DNA of 64,000 bases from Eurosta solidaginis (GCF_040869045.1 NC_090320.1:241180978-241244977), one strand, 5' to 3'. Positions 24,313 through 36,173 are shown, numbered from the stretch's first letter. Translations and numbers: made by a program. The notes: generated by a model not told the origin, from the sequence alone.

Positions 24313-24316
24313 CTAT

Positions 24317-24495
24317 GATTTAATCAAATTATATATTTGAAACAATGGAAACAACTGAAAATTTTACACGAATACCACTCTTATGATTTGCCCAAGTGAA
24401 TCTGATTCGCAGGCTCCAAATAGTATTTTTTTTTTATATACTTGTGCATTATTTTTTTTACAATGTAGCTATTGGTTACTGTTAATTATACTTAC
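24317..24495. other. Noncoding; intronic side of arrestin pseudogene
   Basis: T-rich sequence following the donor site at 24495. Confidence 0.35.
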
Positions 24496-24901
24496 CAACA
24501 AAGGCTTTTAACTCATAGTCAATGCCGTAAGATTTACCCGTATCGCCAGACGCGGGTTGTAGTGACAAAGAAACTGGACAATAAGGAGGAACTTCAAATG
24601 TTCAGTTTGTTGTGGCGGATATATTTGCTCATGCGCTAAATACAAGTCTACGAAATGTCAGACCAAGCACGTCCAAATCCTCACGTCCATATCTGAAAGC
24701 GGCAAAGACTTGTACAAGCACCTTGCGATTTTTTTCGGGATCGATGAAAACTACCCCGTCGATAGGATCAACATGTGAAATGTGATCGACGAAATCACGA
24801 TGGGAGTTTTTGGTGGTAAATGCTAATTTTGGCATATAAATGCTAATCATGCGTTGATTATGTGTATACACTCGAATTCTTAGAAATATTGCAATCACCA
24901 C
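24496..24901 (-). pseudogene. Arrestin (beta-arrestin/kurtz-like) pseudogene fragment
   Basis: Reverse-strand pieces match the arrestin N-domain: [20 protein letters not shown], then [15 protein letters not shown] (the arrestin signature), then in another frame [12 protein letters not shown], and finally in a third frame [20 protein letters not shown] ... DYELKAFVG, ending at a GTAAGT donor (24495). Breaks visible: a small frameshift right after LGLTF, a deletion of about 25 residues before FEVPPYC, and a short duplicated insertion before RDFVDH. Arrestins bind phosphorylated GPCRs, but this copy cannot encode one. The retained donor suggests a genomic duplicate and not a retrocopy. Confidence 0.85.
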
Positions 24902-24953
24902 CTTAACCTTCGTAATATTAAATATTTTTGGTTAATCTCTACACCAACCATTA

Positions 24954-25676
24954 TCATCGGCCTAAACACCCGCGCTGTTAGTTCTGCTTACTCCAAGCTG
25001 GAAAAAGAAGCGGTAAAGATGGGTTTGATGGTGAATGAGGACAAAACGAAGTACCTGCTGTCATCGAGCAAAGAGTCAGCGCATATGCGCCTTGGCAACC
25101 ACGCTACTGTTGGCAGCCATAATTTCGAAATAGTAAAAGACTTCGTTTATTTGGGAACCAGCATCAACATTAGCAACAACATCAGCACTGAAATCCAGCG
25201 AAGAATCAATCTTGCCAATAAATGCTACTTTGGACTAGGTAGGCAATTGAAAAGTAAAGTCCTCTCTCGGCGAACGAAAATCATACTCGAGAGAAAAGTT
25301 CTTCGAAAGATTTATGGACCTCTACGCGTTGGCGATGGCGAGTACCGAAGAAGATTTAATGATGAGCTGTACGAGCTATACGCAGACATCAACATAGTCC
25401 AGCGAATTAAAACGCAGCGGCTGCGCTGGCTAGGCCATGTTTTGCGAATGAAAGATGATGCTCCGGCCAAGAAAGTGTTTCTATCGGAACCCGCCTATGG
25501 AAGCAGAGGTAGAGGGCGGCCCCCACTCCGTTGGAAGGACCAGGTGGAAAACGATTTAAACTCCCTTGGTGTGACCAATTGGCGCCGGTTGGCGGAGCGA
25601 AGGAGCGACTGGCGCGCCTTGTTGGACGGCCATAACCGTTTAGACGGTTAAGCGCCAATTAAGTAAGTAAGTAAGT
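24954..25676 (+). mobile_element. 5'-truncated RTE-like LINE
   Basis: Encodes the RT palm/thumb C-terminus: SAYSKLEKEAVKMGLMVNED, FVYLGTSINISNNISTEIQR, FERKVLRKIYGP-like sequence, RLRWLGHVLRM and GRGRPPLRWKDQVENDL. A deletion joins RTKI directly to LERK, removing the usual segment between them. The tail is (TAAG)n. AACCATTA flanks the element at 24946-24953 and 25677-25684, an 8-bp target duplication. Confidence 0.9.
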
Positions 25677-25720
25677 AACCATTAATGATTTCGATTATTT
25701 AAATATGTTATATGTGAACG

Positions 25721-25915
25721 CACTTGGGCAAATTTTTTTCAAGATTGCTTCGTTCTGCGCATTACGTCACACTTGACGGCTTGAACGAATCAAAGAAAGA
25801 GAAAAAAACAAGAGCTAAAGGAAAATGACGTAAAAATTTCCCATAAAAAACAGCTGATCTTTTGTTTACATGCGCAATGCGCAATCTTGTTTGTGTGATT
25901 TGTGAGGCCAGCCAG
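25721..25915 (+). repeat. MITE remnant related to 46174-46378
   Basis: Shares 'aagagctaaaggaaaatgac', 'aaaaacagctgatcttttgt' and the end 'caatgcgcaatcttg' with 46174-46378. The left end is deleted. Confidence 0.75.
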
Positions 25916-26114
25916 TGTTGATGGCCAAAACAGATATGAGTAGAATATCCGTAGAATTCTTAGATTTCATAGACCACTAAACGTGATTTTTCATTGCGAG
26001 TTTGAGCTCTAGTTAAAGACTACAGTTTAACCTTGCTTCTTTTTTCGATAACATACAATTAAATAAAAGTCGAACAAATAGTAACGTTCCGTTGTCATCG
26101 AGCTCTGGATAACG

Positions 26115-26325
26115 TTCAAATCTCATGATGGAATTATGGAAGGTGGCGCATTGCGCATGTAAACATTAGTTCAGCTGTTTTTATGGGCAATTTTTACGTC
26201 ATTTGCCTTTAGCTCTTGTTTTTTCTTTTTTTCCTTTATTCGCTGTAGCAGTCAAGTGTGACGTAGTGACGAAGCAATTTTGAACTCGTGAATGCACAAT
26301 ATTCTGTGTATAATTTGTGATCAAA
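26115..26325 (-). repeat. Second, inverted MITE remnant of the same family
   Basis: Inverted relative to the copy at 25721: gcgcattgcgcatgtaaaca, tgacgtcattt-like core, ttttgaactcgtgaatgc, ending ataatttgtg. Together with 25721-25915 it makes a large imperfect inverted repeat. Confidence 0.7.
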
Positions 26326-26351
26326 TCTCATTCGAACGATCAGGATCATTA

Positions 26352-26939
26352 AGGGCTAATTAAACTTCCTTAAGGGCCGATTAATGGTGACTTATAACCA
26401 TATAACCATAACCAGATAAAACAGCTGATCGAACCTACCTTATGGAAATCAATGTAATCGATTAATGATGCCATACCATAACGCCATAACCATAACATAG
26501 CCAACCAATTTGTATTTTGTTTATTGCCATATCCTAACTAACCTAAAAGTGAGTTGGTGAATTTAATAACTTTGTAGATTTTATTCATTGTTTTGGATAC
26601 GTTATTAATAAGAGACTTATTTTTTGTGGAATGTGTTTGTAATTATTTGCCTTTTCTTCGTTTTTATGAAATTTTCAAGATTTTTAGGCTAAGGCACCAT
26701 TAATCGATCACATTGGAGATGGTTACGGATATGGGTATGGTTACGACTATGGCGTTAGGGTTATGGAAGTTTAATTAGCCCTTTTACCAAAAACTAATTG
26801 GTTGGCTATGATATGGTTATGGCGTTAGCGTTATGGTATGGCACCATTAATCGATTACATTTATCTTCATAAGGTAGGTTCGATCAGCTGTTTTATCTGG
26901 TTATGGTTATATGGTTATAAGTCACCATTAATTGACCCT
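26352..26939. mobile_element. TTA-targeting MITE carrying a nested copy of itself
   Basis: The outer copy has ends AGGGCTAATTAAACTTCC and AATTGACCCT, with TTA at 26349-26351 and 26940-26942. A second family member (26373-26783) sits inside it, also preceded by TTA (26370-26372) and followed by TTA (26784-26786). Core blocks are those of copy A at 11696. Confidence 0.78.
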
Positions 26940-26942
26940 TTA

Positions 26943-27331
26943 CTATGAGAGTTGGCAGCAATCAACGAAACACATAATAGGGTGCCTGTTATTTTGAATT
27001 TTTTCCCCGAGTCGCTCCATAAAATTTTACTTCAAAAGTTAGAACAAATTATTAAACTAATAACTAGTATTATTAGTTTTTTCACTTAGAAAAAGCTAGA
27101 GTTCTTATGATTTCCAAAGCGGTCGGCAGTTAAAACACGTGCAAAAATGTCGGGAGAGGTACCAAAAGAAATGCTTTGAACTAAAAAACGTTCATCCCAA
27201 GGCTTATATAAAAAATTGTACCTATGTCAGGAGCTTTGTGCAAAAAAAATTTGCTCATTATGTTGTGATTCTTGTATTTTTCATATAAAATATGTATAGC
27301 TTTTCTATCAAGATTTAAAATGAATGTAATG
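26943..27331. other. Noncoding DNA
   Basis: No gene. Around 27120-27180 is a degenerate MITE end (ggcagttaaaacacgtgcaa) related to 23886-24312. Confidence 0.35.
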
Positions 27332-27340
27332 TAAAGACTT
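27332..27340. repeat. Target-site duplication of LOA-type LINE (left copy)
   Basis: TAAAGACTT here and at 31982-31990, bracketing the LINE. Confidence 0.8.
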
Positions 27341-27397
27341 CGATACCTGAAGCAGGGAAGGACCCCGGACAGTGCACGCGAGAAGGCACTGCAACAC

Positions 27398-28405
27398 ATG
27401 AGGCCGAGCAAGAAGAACCCATCCGCCTGGAAATCAAGGCGGGGTGAGAGGGAAACGGCAAGAGGCGAGCACGCATCGCATCACCGCGGGTCACATAACC
27501 GCGGGAATCAACAAAAAAGCCGTAATGAGAAGCAAAGCGCTCCCGCTGACAACCGAAGAAGAGGTCAGGCACGACGGGAGGACGCAACGCAGACCAGGGG
27601 ACAGAGAGCTTACCCCACACCGTCTACCTCAAGAAGAGCGAATGCGCCGCTGCCAGCACCTGGTACATCAACTGCGCAAGGGAGGCCAAGAATGCAGGGC
27701 TACTCGGATGCCTTAAAGGGCATACGGATGGCGGTGCTTCCAAAGCAATACCCGGCGGAGGTCTTGAGCCAGGAAGAGCTGACGCGGCTGCAAGACACGA
27801 TAATGATCGAGGTATCGAAGGGATGGGGAAAGAAATCTCTGGCTTTCTGCGGCGTGTACTTTAGGCCAGGATTACTCCTTGTAGACTGCAAGGATGAGGA
27901 AACAGCCGAATGGCTGACCAGAGTCACACCAACTCTGCATAGTTGGGAGGGCCATGCCCTTATTACGAGGAAAGGGGATGATATACCGCCGACGCACACC
28001 GTCACTATGTATCTCCCCAGAAGTAGCGACAAAGAATTCGCACTTAAACTGCTGAAGGCACAGAACACCTTCTTAAATGTTGGGATGTGGCGTATAATCA
28101 GCAGCAGTGCTGAGGAGGGGGGCTTGCGGGTAAACATGGCAATTGACGAGGCATCGTTCATTAAAATAAAGGAAGCTAGCTTCAAGGTGAACTACCGGTT
28201 CAGCTTCGTCCCGGTCAGACCTTGGAAGCAAAAAGCCCCAGCCAGTGTGGAACAACCCCACGTTCCAGGACAAGTCCAGAGCACTGGGGAGCAAAGCGAG
28301 GAGGTAGCAACAACATCCAGGGCAGCAACATCCAACCAGGAGGACAGAAGAGAGGAAAACCCGCGGCTGTCCGATGAGGACGAGCCGGTAAGGCTTCAGC
28401 ACTGA
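27398..28405 (+). CDS. LINE ORF1 protein
   Basis: A 335-aa protein with a very basic, Arg-rich first 90 residues, then a globular region (QGYSDALKGIRMAVLPKQYP; LLVDCKDEETAEWL; TVTMYLPRSSDKEF) of the kind found in LOA/R1-type ORF1s (DUF4780-like, from memory), and an acidic tail. No CCHC zinc knuckles are present, unlike many ORF1s. ORF1 proteins bind element RNA as nucleic-acid chaperones. Its stop codon TGA (28403-28405) overlaps by one base the frame of ORF2, which lacks an obvious ATG; this suggests termination-reinitiation or frameshift-type coupling. Confidence 0.85.
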   Translation: MRPSKKNPSAWKSRRGERETARGEHASHHRGSHNRGNQQKSRNEKQSAPADNRRRGQARREDATQTRGQRAYPTPSTSRRANAPLPAPGTSTAQGRPRMQGYSDALKGIRMAVLPKQYPAEVLSQEELTRLQDTIMIEVSKGWGKKSLAFCGVYFRPGLLLVDCKDEETAEWLTRVTPTLHSWEGHALITRKGDDIPPTHTVTMYLPRSSDKEFALKLLKAQNTFLNVGMWRIISSSAEEGGLRVNMAIDEASFIKIKEASFKVNYRFSFVPVRPWKQKAPASVEQPHVPGQVQSTGEQSEEVATTSRAATSNQEDRREENPRLSDEDEPVRLQH

Positions 28406-31400
28406 CCGGCCCATACACAAAGGTTGCCCAGATCAACCTGCACCATGCTAAAGCTGCTTCGGCAGTAATAGCACGCAGGTTTGCCTCGGAAGATCTGGGC
28501 ATAGCACTCATCCAAGAACCTTGGGTGTACAAAGGTCAGGTGAGAGGCTTAAAAGAGAGAAATAATAAGGTAATTTGGGATCTTTCTCAAGAAAGACCAA
28601 GAGCGTGTGTAGTGCTTAACAACTCCATTAACTATTTTTGCATTACAGAGTTTATGAGTCAAGACCTCGTAGCAGTTCAGGCGACGATGGTAATACAAGG
28701 AGAGTCAACAGACATCGTCTTCTCAGCGGCCTACTTTGCGGGAGACAACTACGAGGTCTCTCCAGAGGGTGTGAAGAAACTGACGGAATACTGCAGATGG
28801 GCAAAAATACCGTTGATCATGGGATGAGACGCGAATGCGCACCACGAGGTATGGAACAGTACAGACACCAATTCGAGGGGTGAGTCCGTTCTTGAATTTA
28901 TTATTAGTAATGACCTAAGCATTTACAACGTTGGGAATTCACCAACCTTCATCACTAGGTCTAGAGAAGAAGTCCTGGACATAACCCTGGGTAACGATCT
29001 GGCTGATGAGCTGGTCTCTGGATGGGGGGTTTCCTCTGAACCCTCAATGTCGGACCATCTTATTATCCAGTTCGTCATCGGGGCTATGCCCATAGAAGGA
29101 CCACCAAGGCGAAACCCCAGGAACACAAACTGGGACATGTTCAGGAACATAATACAGGGAAATCTTCCTATCATAGATAGTAGGAACAGAGGAACAAGTT
29201 ATATGGAATTGGAGACAAGAGTTAATAAGTTCAACCGTGTCATTATTGAAGCGTTTAACTCTAGCTGTCGAGAATCCAAAGGCCCAGGAAATAAACCCCC
29301 GTGGTGGTCGAGGAAACTCTCGGAAATGAGGAAAACCGTGCGCAAACTCTTTAACCAAGCGAGGCGCACGGGAAACTGGGAGCAATACACAGCGAATCTA
29401 ACAGCATATAACAAAGAGATTAGAAAAGCTAAAAGAAAGAGCTTCAGGAAATTTTGTGAGGGTATTTCGGAGGTTCCAGAGGCGGCAAGGCTCCACAAAG
29501 CCCTAGCCAAGGACCAAAGGGAGACACGACTATCAATTAAGCTCCCTGATGGAACCTACTCAAGGACTGAGGAAGAAAGAGCACGTGCCCTGCTTGCAGC
29601 TCATTTTCCGGACGCATCCTCGGATACCTCAACGGAGGAGGCTCGAGAAGGGAGACCAACACCCACAGATTGGAACCTCGCTAAAGAACTCTCCAACGAT
29701 GGCACAGTTAAGTGGGCAGTAAAGTCTTTCCAGAGCTACAAGTCTCCGGGAGTGGATGGTATATATCCAGCCTTTCTGCAGCAGGGCGAGGAATTGATCC
29801 CACACCTGGTCAGGATTATGAGGGATAGCCTCGCACTGGCATACATCCCGACGGTGTGGAGAAGAGCAAAAGTGGTCTTTATACCTAAGGTGGCTAAAAA
29901 GGACTACTCCAGTCCTAAGTCCTTTAGGCCTATAAGCCTGACATCCTTTGCTCTCAAAGCAATGGAGAAGATTGTAGACCATGAGATTAGATCAAAGGCT
30001 CTCGTTAGAGTGCCACTACATAAAGATCAGCATGCATACAGAACAGGCAGGTCGACAGAAACTGCACTGTATCAGCTGTCCACAGAAATCCAAAGTGCGC
30101 TCGAGTGCGGGGAGATAACTCTATGCGCATTTTTGGACATAGAGGGGGCTTTCAACAACACGACACACGAAAGTGTGAATCGGGTACTCGAGAGAAGAGA
30201 GATACAGCGTCCAATCCGTATGTGGATAAACGCCTTATTGCGCATGAGGATTGCCGAAACCTCAAGTGGGGACGGTACAGTAGAGATTAAAACAACGAAA
30301 GGATGTCCACAAGGGGGCGTCCTGTCACCCCTGCTGTGGAGCCTGGTAGTAGATGAACTTCTACAGAGGCTCTCAGACAACGGAATCCGATGTCAGGGGT
30401 ACGCGGATGATATTGTTATCATTGTAAGGGGCAAATTTGAGAGCACCCTTTGCGACATAATGCAAAGGGCATTGAGGTTAACGAAAGAATGGTGTACTGA
30501 GGTAGGGCTAAGCATCAACCCTAACAAGACATCCATTGTGCCCTTTACCAGGAAAAGGAAACTGGAAGGGATAAGGCAAATCACAATGGATGGAGTACAG
30601 ATGGAGTACACGTCTGAGGTGAAATACTTGGGAGTCACGTTTGATGGATGTACACTATGATAGTGAGACCTATCATAGTGTACGGAGCAGTTGCGTGGGC
30701 ATCCGTAACAACCATGGTGACCGTACAAAAATCGCTCACGAAGCTTCAACGCTTAGCGTGTGTCTGCATTACGGGAGCCATGCGAACATGCCCGACGGCA
30801 GCAATAGAAGTGCTGCTTGAGCTAATGCCTCTACATATAATAATTGAGCAGGCAGCCAGGAGTACTTTAGTAAACATAGCTAAAGAGGGATGTGGAAGAG
30901 GCAAAGTGATACAGTCACGGAGCATGGCGAAGCTGCAGGAGCAGATTCCACTTATCCAACTTCCCAGAGATGATACGAGGAAGATAATTAAATTTGAGAA
31001 GCGCTTCAAAATAGAGCTGGGGAACAAATGTACGTGGGACACCTCCAGGATTGAAGCGCTTCACCAGGAACACACTATAATATGGTACACCGATGGCTCG
31101 AAGACACCGGAGGGCATAGGAGCGGGGATCTTCGGGCCCCGAACCAAAATATCCCTACCACTCGGAAAATATCCGAGCATCTTCCAGGCCGAAGTTGTTG
31201 CCATAAGCCGGTGTGCAGAGATAAATTTACAGCGGGGATATACCAACGAGAAAATCGTTATACTCAGTGACAGTCAGGCTGCACTCAAGGCATTAGCTTC
31301 GGTTGAGATCAAATCATCAACAGTCCTTGAGTGCGTGGAGAGGTTAAACAATCTAGGAGTCAACAACACCATCCGTCTGGCATGGGTACCTGGACACAGA

Positions 31401-31910
31401 GGAGTGGATGGTAACGAGCGAGCCGACGAGCTTGCCAAGTTGGCAGCGGCCGGAAAGCCAATAGGACCCGAGCCTATGGTGCCAATAGGGTCACATACAA
31501 TAAGGGAGGACTTTATACAAAAGGAGGCGTGCCTCAGAGAACAACACTGGCGCGAGAGTCCAGGACTTCGGCAGGCAAAGGCACTAATAGAAGGGTACAA
31601 CTCGAAGCGATATAAGGCTATGATTAACTTCCCAAAAAGTAGCCTTAGGATTGTAACAGGTATACTCACAGGTCACTGTAGGCTAAAGAGCCACATGCAT
31701 TAATTGGGCATATCAGCTAGTAGCCTCTGTCGCTTCTGTGATGTCGAAGATGAGTCTGCAGAACACATCCTGAAGGAATGTGAGGCAGTCGCGAGACGAA
31801 GACTTAGAATCCTAGGATCATCCAAACTAGGAAATAGTCACATACACTCTCTGAAGCCAGGAACCATTCTGGATTTTCTCAGGGAACTCGGCTTGGATGA
31901 AGTGTTGTAA
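28405..31910 (+). pseudogene. LINE ORF2: endonuclease-RT-RNase H, three breaks
   Basis: Domains in order: endonuclease (QINLHHAKAAS, LIQEPWVYKG, DANAHHEVWN, SDHLIIQF), RT (FIPKVAKK, FRPISLTSFALKAMEKI, CAFLDIEGAFNNT, GCPQGGVLSPLLWSLV, catalytic GYADDIVII at 30400-30411), RNase H (WYTDGSKTPEG, FQAEVVAISR, ILSDSQAALKAL, WVPGHRGVDGNERADELAK; all four acidic catalytic residues visible) and a terminal CRFCDVEDESAEHILKEC. Breaks are a TGA at 28825-28827, a deletion with frameshift at about 30650 between the RT thumb and connection, and a TAA at 31701-31703. It cannot make a whole polyprotein. Confidence 0.88.
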
Positions 31911-31990
31911 AGAGAATTGAGGGCACAATAGACCAATAGGTCGCAGTGTTTAACCTCACAACATCTATCTATCTACCTATCTAAAGACTT

Positions 31991-32238
31991 AAAGTTTAAA
32001 TTTATTTTCGAGTGAAAAAAATATGTTAAATACCGGATGCCCTAGTGCATATTGCAATTGCTACCAAAAACAGAAGGTATGTTGTCAAAAATATTCCACA
32101 AAAAACTAATCAGCAGAGCCCTGTTGATCCGAAACTGTACCAGGTAGATATCAGGATCACAGCGTTGTTGCATTTGCATGTTAAATTTCTATCCGTATCT
32201 GGATCACACTTCATTGGAACGTAGCTAATTACATCAGT
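31991..32238. other. Noncoding spacer
   Basis: Nothing recognisable. Confidence 0.35.
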
Positions 32239-32245
32239 GTGTTAT

Positions 32246-32591
32246 CAAAGAGGATAAATACAATAAGAGCCGTCACTCGTTATTTTGTGGCGAGTATCTC
32301 GCTGGAAGTTGAAAAAATTGATGCCGAATGTTTTCTGAGAGGGACATTTTTAATTGTCTCGCATTTATCCATGCCGTGTAGGCCCCTTGTGCAACTGTGA
32401 TTTTTGGAAAGAGAATTAAATAAATTAATTAAATACAGTCGGAAAAATAAACACAAATACCCCAGGAAAATGTATAGAAGACATTTATAAACATCTCGCC
32501 CAAAATAAAAGTAGCGACTACCTCTCAGTATACATCGAGTAAATGCCAAAAAAATAACGAGTGACGGCTCTTATTGTATTTATCCTCTTTG
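32246..32591. mobile_element. 346-bp MITE with perfect 41-bp TIRs, upstream of cornichon
   Basis: 32246-32286 (CAAAGAGGATAAATAC...) and 32551-32591 are exact reverse complements. GTGTTAT flanks both sides (32239-32245, 32592-32598). The CA(A)AG start is hAT-like, but the duplication is 7 bp where hAT normally gives 8. It ends 207 bp before the cornichon ATG, so it is in the promoter or 5' UTR. Confidence 0.9.
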
Positions 32592-32798
32592 GTGTTATTT
32601 GTTAATATGGCTACACCGAAAACCGTTTGACATCTACTTGAAGTGTTCGAATTGTGTAAAGTGGATATATATGTGAATTTTGTTTTTACTAAGGAATATT
32701 TAATTTAAACAATTTACGACATTAACCAGCTTATAACATACTTTATCGTGAGAAAAGATTATAGCCTGTGAAAGAATTGATTTGCAAACAAAATAAAA

Positions 32799-34001
32799 AT
32801 GACATTCAACTTCACGGCTATGACATATATTGTCGCATTGATAGGAGATGCATTTTTAATATTTTTTGCGATATTTCATGTAATTGCTTTTGATGAATTG
32901 AAAACAGATTATAAAAATCCCATCGATCAATGCAACAGTCTAAATCCGGTAAGTTGGAAAGTATGAGATATTTGCAATAATTTACATAGAACTCCCTAGT
33001 GTGACAAGCTGGCCGAACAAAGGGCGCTCACCATCTCATATCTAGATCGTCTACGTTTTGTCTTGGTCTAATTATAAATAACGCAATTCATGCACATAAT
33101 TATTTTACTTTTACTTACAGTTGGTGTTACCGGAATATGTGCTACATATTTTTCTTAACTTATTGTTCCTATTGTGTGGCGAATGGTTTTCATTGTGCAT
33201 TAACATACCCTTGATAGCATATCACGTATGGCGGTAAGAAGAATTTGTAAATATACATATGATAAGCTTAATTACAAATTTAGAAAAGCGAAAAACATTG
33301 GTTTTACTTTGTTACATTTATGTTTGCACATAATTAATTATGTGAAGGGAAATGTCTAACACTGATCACGTATGAATCATCAAAGTAATGGAGATTACGT
33401 AAATTACTTAAAGAGTTCAATGAGAGTTGTCTTTAACAAAATCAAACGGAGCTTTAACGCACATAAATGTTGCATAAGGTCAGTGTAGTTGAATCTTTGA
33501 AAAGTCACTAATATGAGCACAGCGCTCTTTACGAGGTCCTAAAAGTTATACAGACTACGCTTTTAGGATACCTCGAAATGGAAGGAGTCTTAAAAATAAA
33601 GTCTTAACTACTTAATTTTAGTTTCAACATAAAAAATAAAAGCCTTCAACATTTACGCATTACCCCAACCCCCTTCCCATCACTCTTTGCTCGAAATCAT
33701 AGAATTCGAATGCATTCTTTTTAATAATTATACATTTCTTTTCTTATATACACAGCTATAAGAATCGTCCTGTTATGACGGGAGCTGGACTTTACGATCC
33801 CACAACGATATTAAGTACAGATAACTTATCGAAAAATATGCGCGAAGGATGGATTAAATTAGCTATTTACCTAATTTCCTTCTTCTATTATATTTATGGG
33901 TATAAACTATTACAATTGTAATAATTGTTTTCTTCTATTTTTTAAATTGTTTATTTTTCTTCTTTCCTCCCAGCATGGTTTATTCGTTGATTTCTACGTA
34001 G
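32799..34001 (+). CDS. cni: Cornichon, ER cargo receptor for TGF-alpha-type ligands
   Basis: Cornichon is a three-pass ER membrane protein that loads TGF-alpha-like cargo (Gurken in Drosophila) into COPII vesicles. Exons are 32799-32948, 33121-33233, 33756-33899 and 33974-34001; all junctions are GT-AG and the frame is kept, giving exactly 144 aa, the family length. Signature blocks are [20 protein letters not shown] (first membrane span), [62 protein letters not shown] and the last membrane span ending [10 protein letters not shown]. Start choice: first ATG, matching the family N-terminus. In Drosophila cni lies near Syx5, as here. The coding sequence has no lesions. Confidence 0.97.
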
Positions 34002-34493
34002 AAGTAGAAGGCAAACTGCAGTGATCTCGAAGTCAAAAAAAAAAAAAAAAACAAAGAAATTACCTAAACCAATTAAAAAATATTAAAAACTACAACCAAC
34101 TCTGAGCCAGTTGTAAGCCAGATGAACAAATCGAGCTATTGTGGCCATTTTGAAGTATCTAATAAGGAGTTGCACAAAGTGTAGTGAAAACGAGTCATTT
34201 TTTTTAATTAAATGTATTCAATTCTTACAATAAAAGTAATAATAATAAATGAAGCCAACAACTATCCTTACCTAAAAATCAGAAGGTGTCCTATTCGTCG
34301 TATGCACCATGCTTCAATCAAATTTTATATTGGAAACCATGAAAACAACTCAAATCTTAAAATTTTACATGAATACGACACTCTTGTGCTTCCAAAGTTA
34401 CAACGAAAGATCAACTAAAAAACTCAGTTTTGAGGAAAATGCCAAATCCTTGGCTGTCTTTTAAATTTATGGTAAGGAAATTTTTCATTATAC
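34002..34493. other. cni 3' UTR and spacer
   Basis: Contains an A-rich run (34036-34053). A small frame at 34212-34418 has no recognisable motif. Confidence 0.4.
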
Positions 34494-36173
34494 TTAGCGT
34501 GCTTTGCACACAGAGTATATTAAATTTGATTGGATAACGGTTGGTTGTACAGGTATAAAGGAATCAAAATCATCAGTATCGAAAAAAAATTTGATTGAGC
34601 CATGTCCGCCCGTCCGTCCGTCCGCAAACACGATAACTTGAGTAACTTTTGAGGTATCGTGATGAAATTTAAAACGAACGATATCGGACTACAACAACGC
34701 CCAATTTTTCGATATCAAAAAACGAAAAAGCGCGAAAATTCATAACCAAAGTCGGATAAAGCGATGAAACTTGGTAGGTGGGTTGAAATTATGACCCAGA
34801 ATCGAAAATTAGTAAAATTTTGGACAATGGGCGTGGCACCGCCCACTTTTAAAAGAAGGTAATTTCAAAGTTTCGCAAGCTGTAATTTGGCAGTCGTTGA
34901 AGATATCATGATGAAATTTGGCATTTACTATAGCTATCATCCGGTGGCAAAATCCTGAGCCAGATAAATAATTTTGCATGTAAATACAACAACAACGATT
35001 TGAGCCAGATAAATCCAGATAGAAGTCTGGTTCAATTTGTGAGCCAGATAATTTGTTAATTACTTCTTTTTAGGTTGGCAACGCGGCCTTTAATATACCT
35101 ACTTTTTCAAAAATAGATGTCGCTGCTTAGCCTTTCGCCGTATGAGTTAAATGAAAAACAGCGGCGACATCTGCCTATCACATTTCACGTGTGCGAAAAT
35201 TTCACGACATCTGCTTCTCAATTCTCAATGATCCAGAGCATTCCCGTGAGAATTGAGCGTGAGCCGGAGCTGTAAAGTTCACTGAAAGACGGCATATATG
35301 TGTGCTTAATAAAAATTAGCAAAATCGGATGAAGGACACGCCCACTAAAAAAAAAAAATTTAAGTCAAATTTTAAGCAAAAATTCAATATCTTTACAGCA
35401 TATAAGTAAATTATGTCAACATTCAACTCCAGCAATGATATGGGCTCCGCCCTTTTTCATTTAATTTGTCTAAAATACTTTTAATGCCAGAAGTCGAATA
35501 AAAATTTACCAATCATTATGAAATTTGGTAAGGGCAAAGCTTCTATAACGATAATAGTTTTCTGTGAAAATGGGCGAAATCTGTTCAAACCACGCCCAGT
35601 TTTTATACACAGTCGACCGTCTGACCTTCCGCTCGGCCGTTAACACGATAACGAGCAAAAATCGATATATCTTTACTACTAAACTTTGTTCACCTACTTA
35701 TGTGAACTCACTTTATCTTGGTATTAAAAATGGGCGAAATCCGACTATGACCATGCCCACTTTTTCGATATCGAAAATTACGAATAATGAAAAAATGCCA
35801 TAATTCTATACCAAATACGAAAAAAGGGATGAAACATGGTGATTGGATTGATTTATCGACGCCTTCACATATACAACTAAGGGCCACTCCCTTTCAAAAC
35901 CTTCATTACCACCTTTCATTTCATACCCATATCACACAAACGCATCTAGAGTCACCCCTGGTCCACCTTTATGGCGATATCTCGAAAAGGCGGTCACCTA
36001 TAGAACTATGGCACACTCCCTTTTAAAATACTCTTCAATACCTTCCATTTGATACCCATGTCATACAAGCACATTTCAGGGTTACCCTAGATTCATTTTT
36101 CTACATGGTGATTTTCCCTTATTTTGTATCCAAAGCTCTCAGCTGAGTATGTAATGTTTGGTTACACCCGAAC
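34494..36173 (+). repeat. Dispersed repeat Rep-T, second copy
   Basis: Starts with a degraded version of the 16.7-kb copy (cacagagtatattaaatttg) and ends gctctcagctgagtatgtaa then ttacacccgaactta. It holds two 130-bp units at 35870-36070. It is interrupted at about 34935-35300 by unrelated DNA whose first 45 bp match 16349-16400. Confidence 0.72.

Larger units (their letters stand above)
27341..31981 (+). mobile_element. LOA-type LINE with RNase H, nearly full length
   Basis: A 4.64-kb non-LTR retrotransposon with two ORFs and a tail of (ATCT)n, bracketed by a 9-bp target duplication. ORF1 is intact. ORF2 carries endonuclease, RT, RNase H and a CCHC-like tail but is broken three times. The 5' UTR is only 57 bp, so a slight 5' truncation is possible. 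An RNase H after the RT places it in the LOA/I group (inference). Confidence 0.9.

Noticed and set aside
32280..32549. 89-codon - strand ORF near cni
   Set aside because: Lies within the MITE between its TIRs; no protein features.
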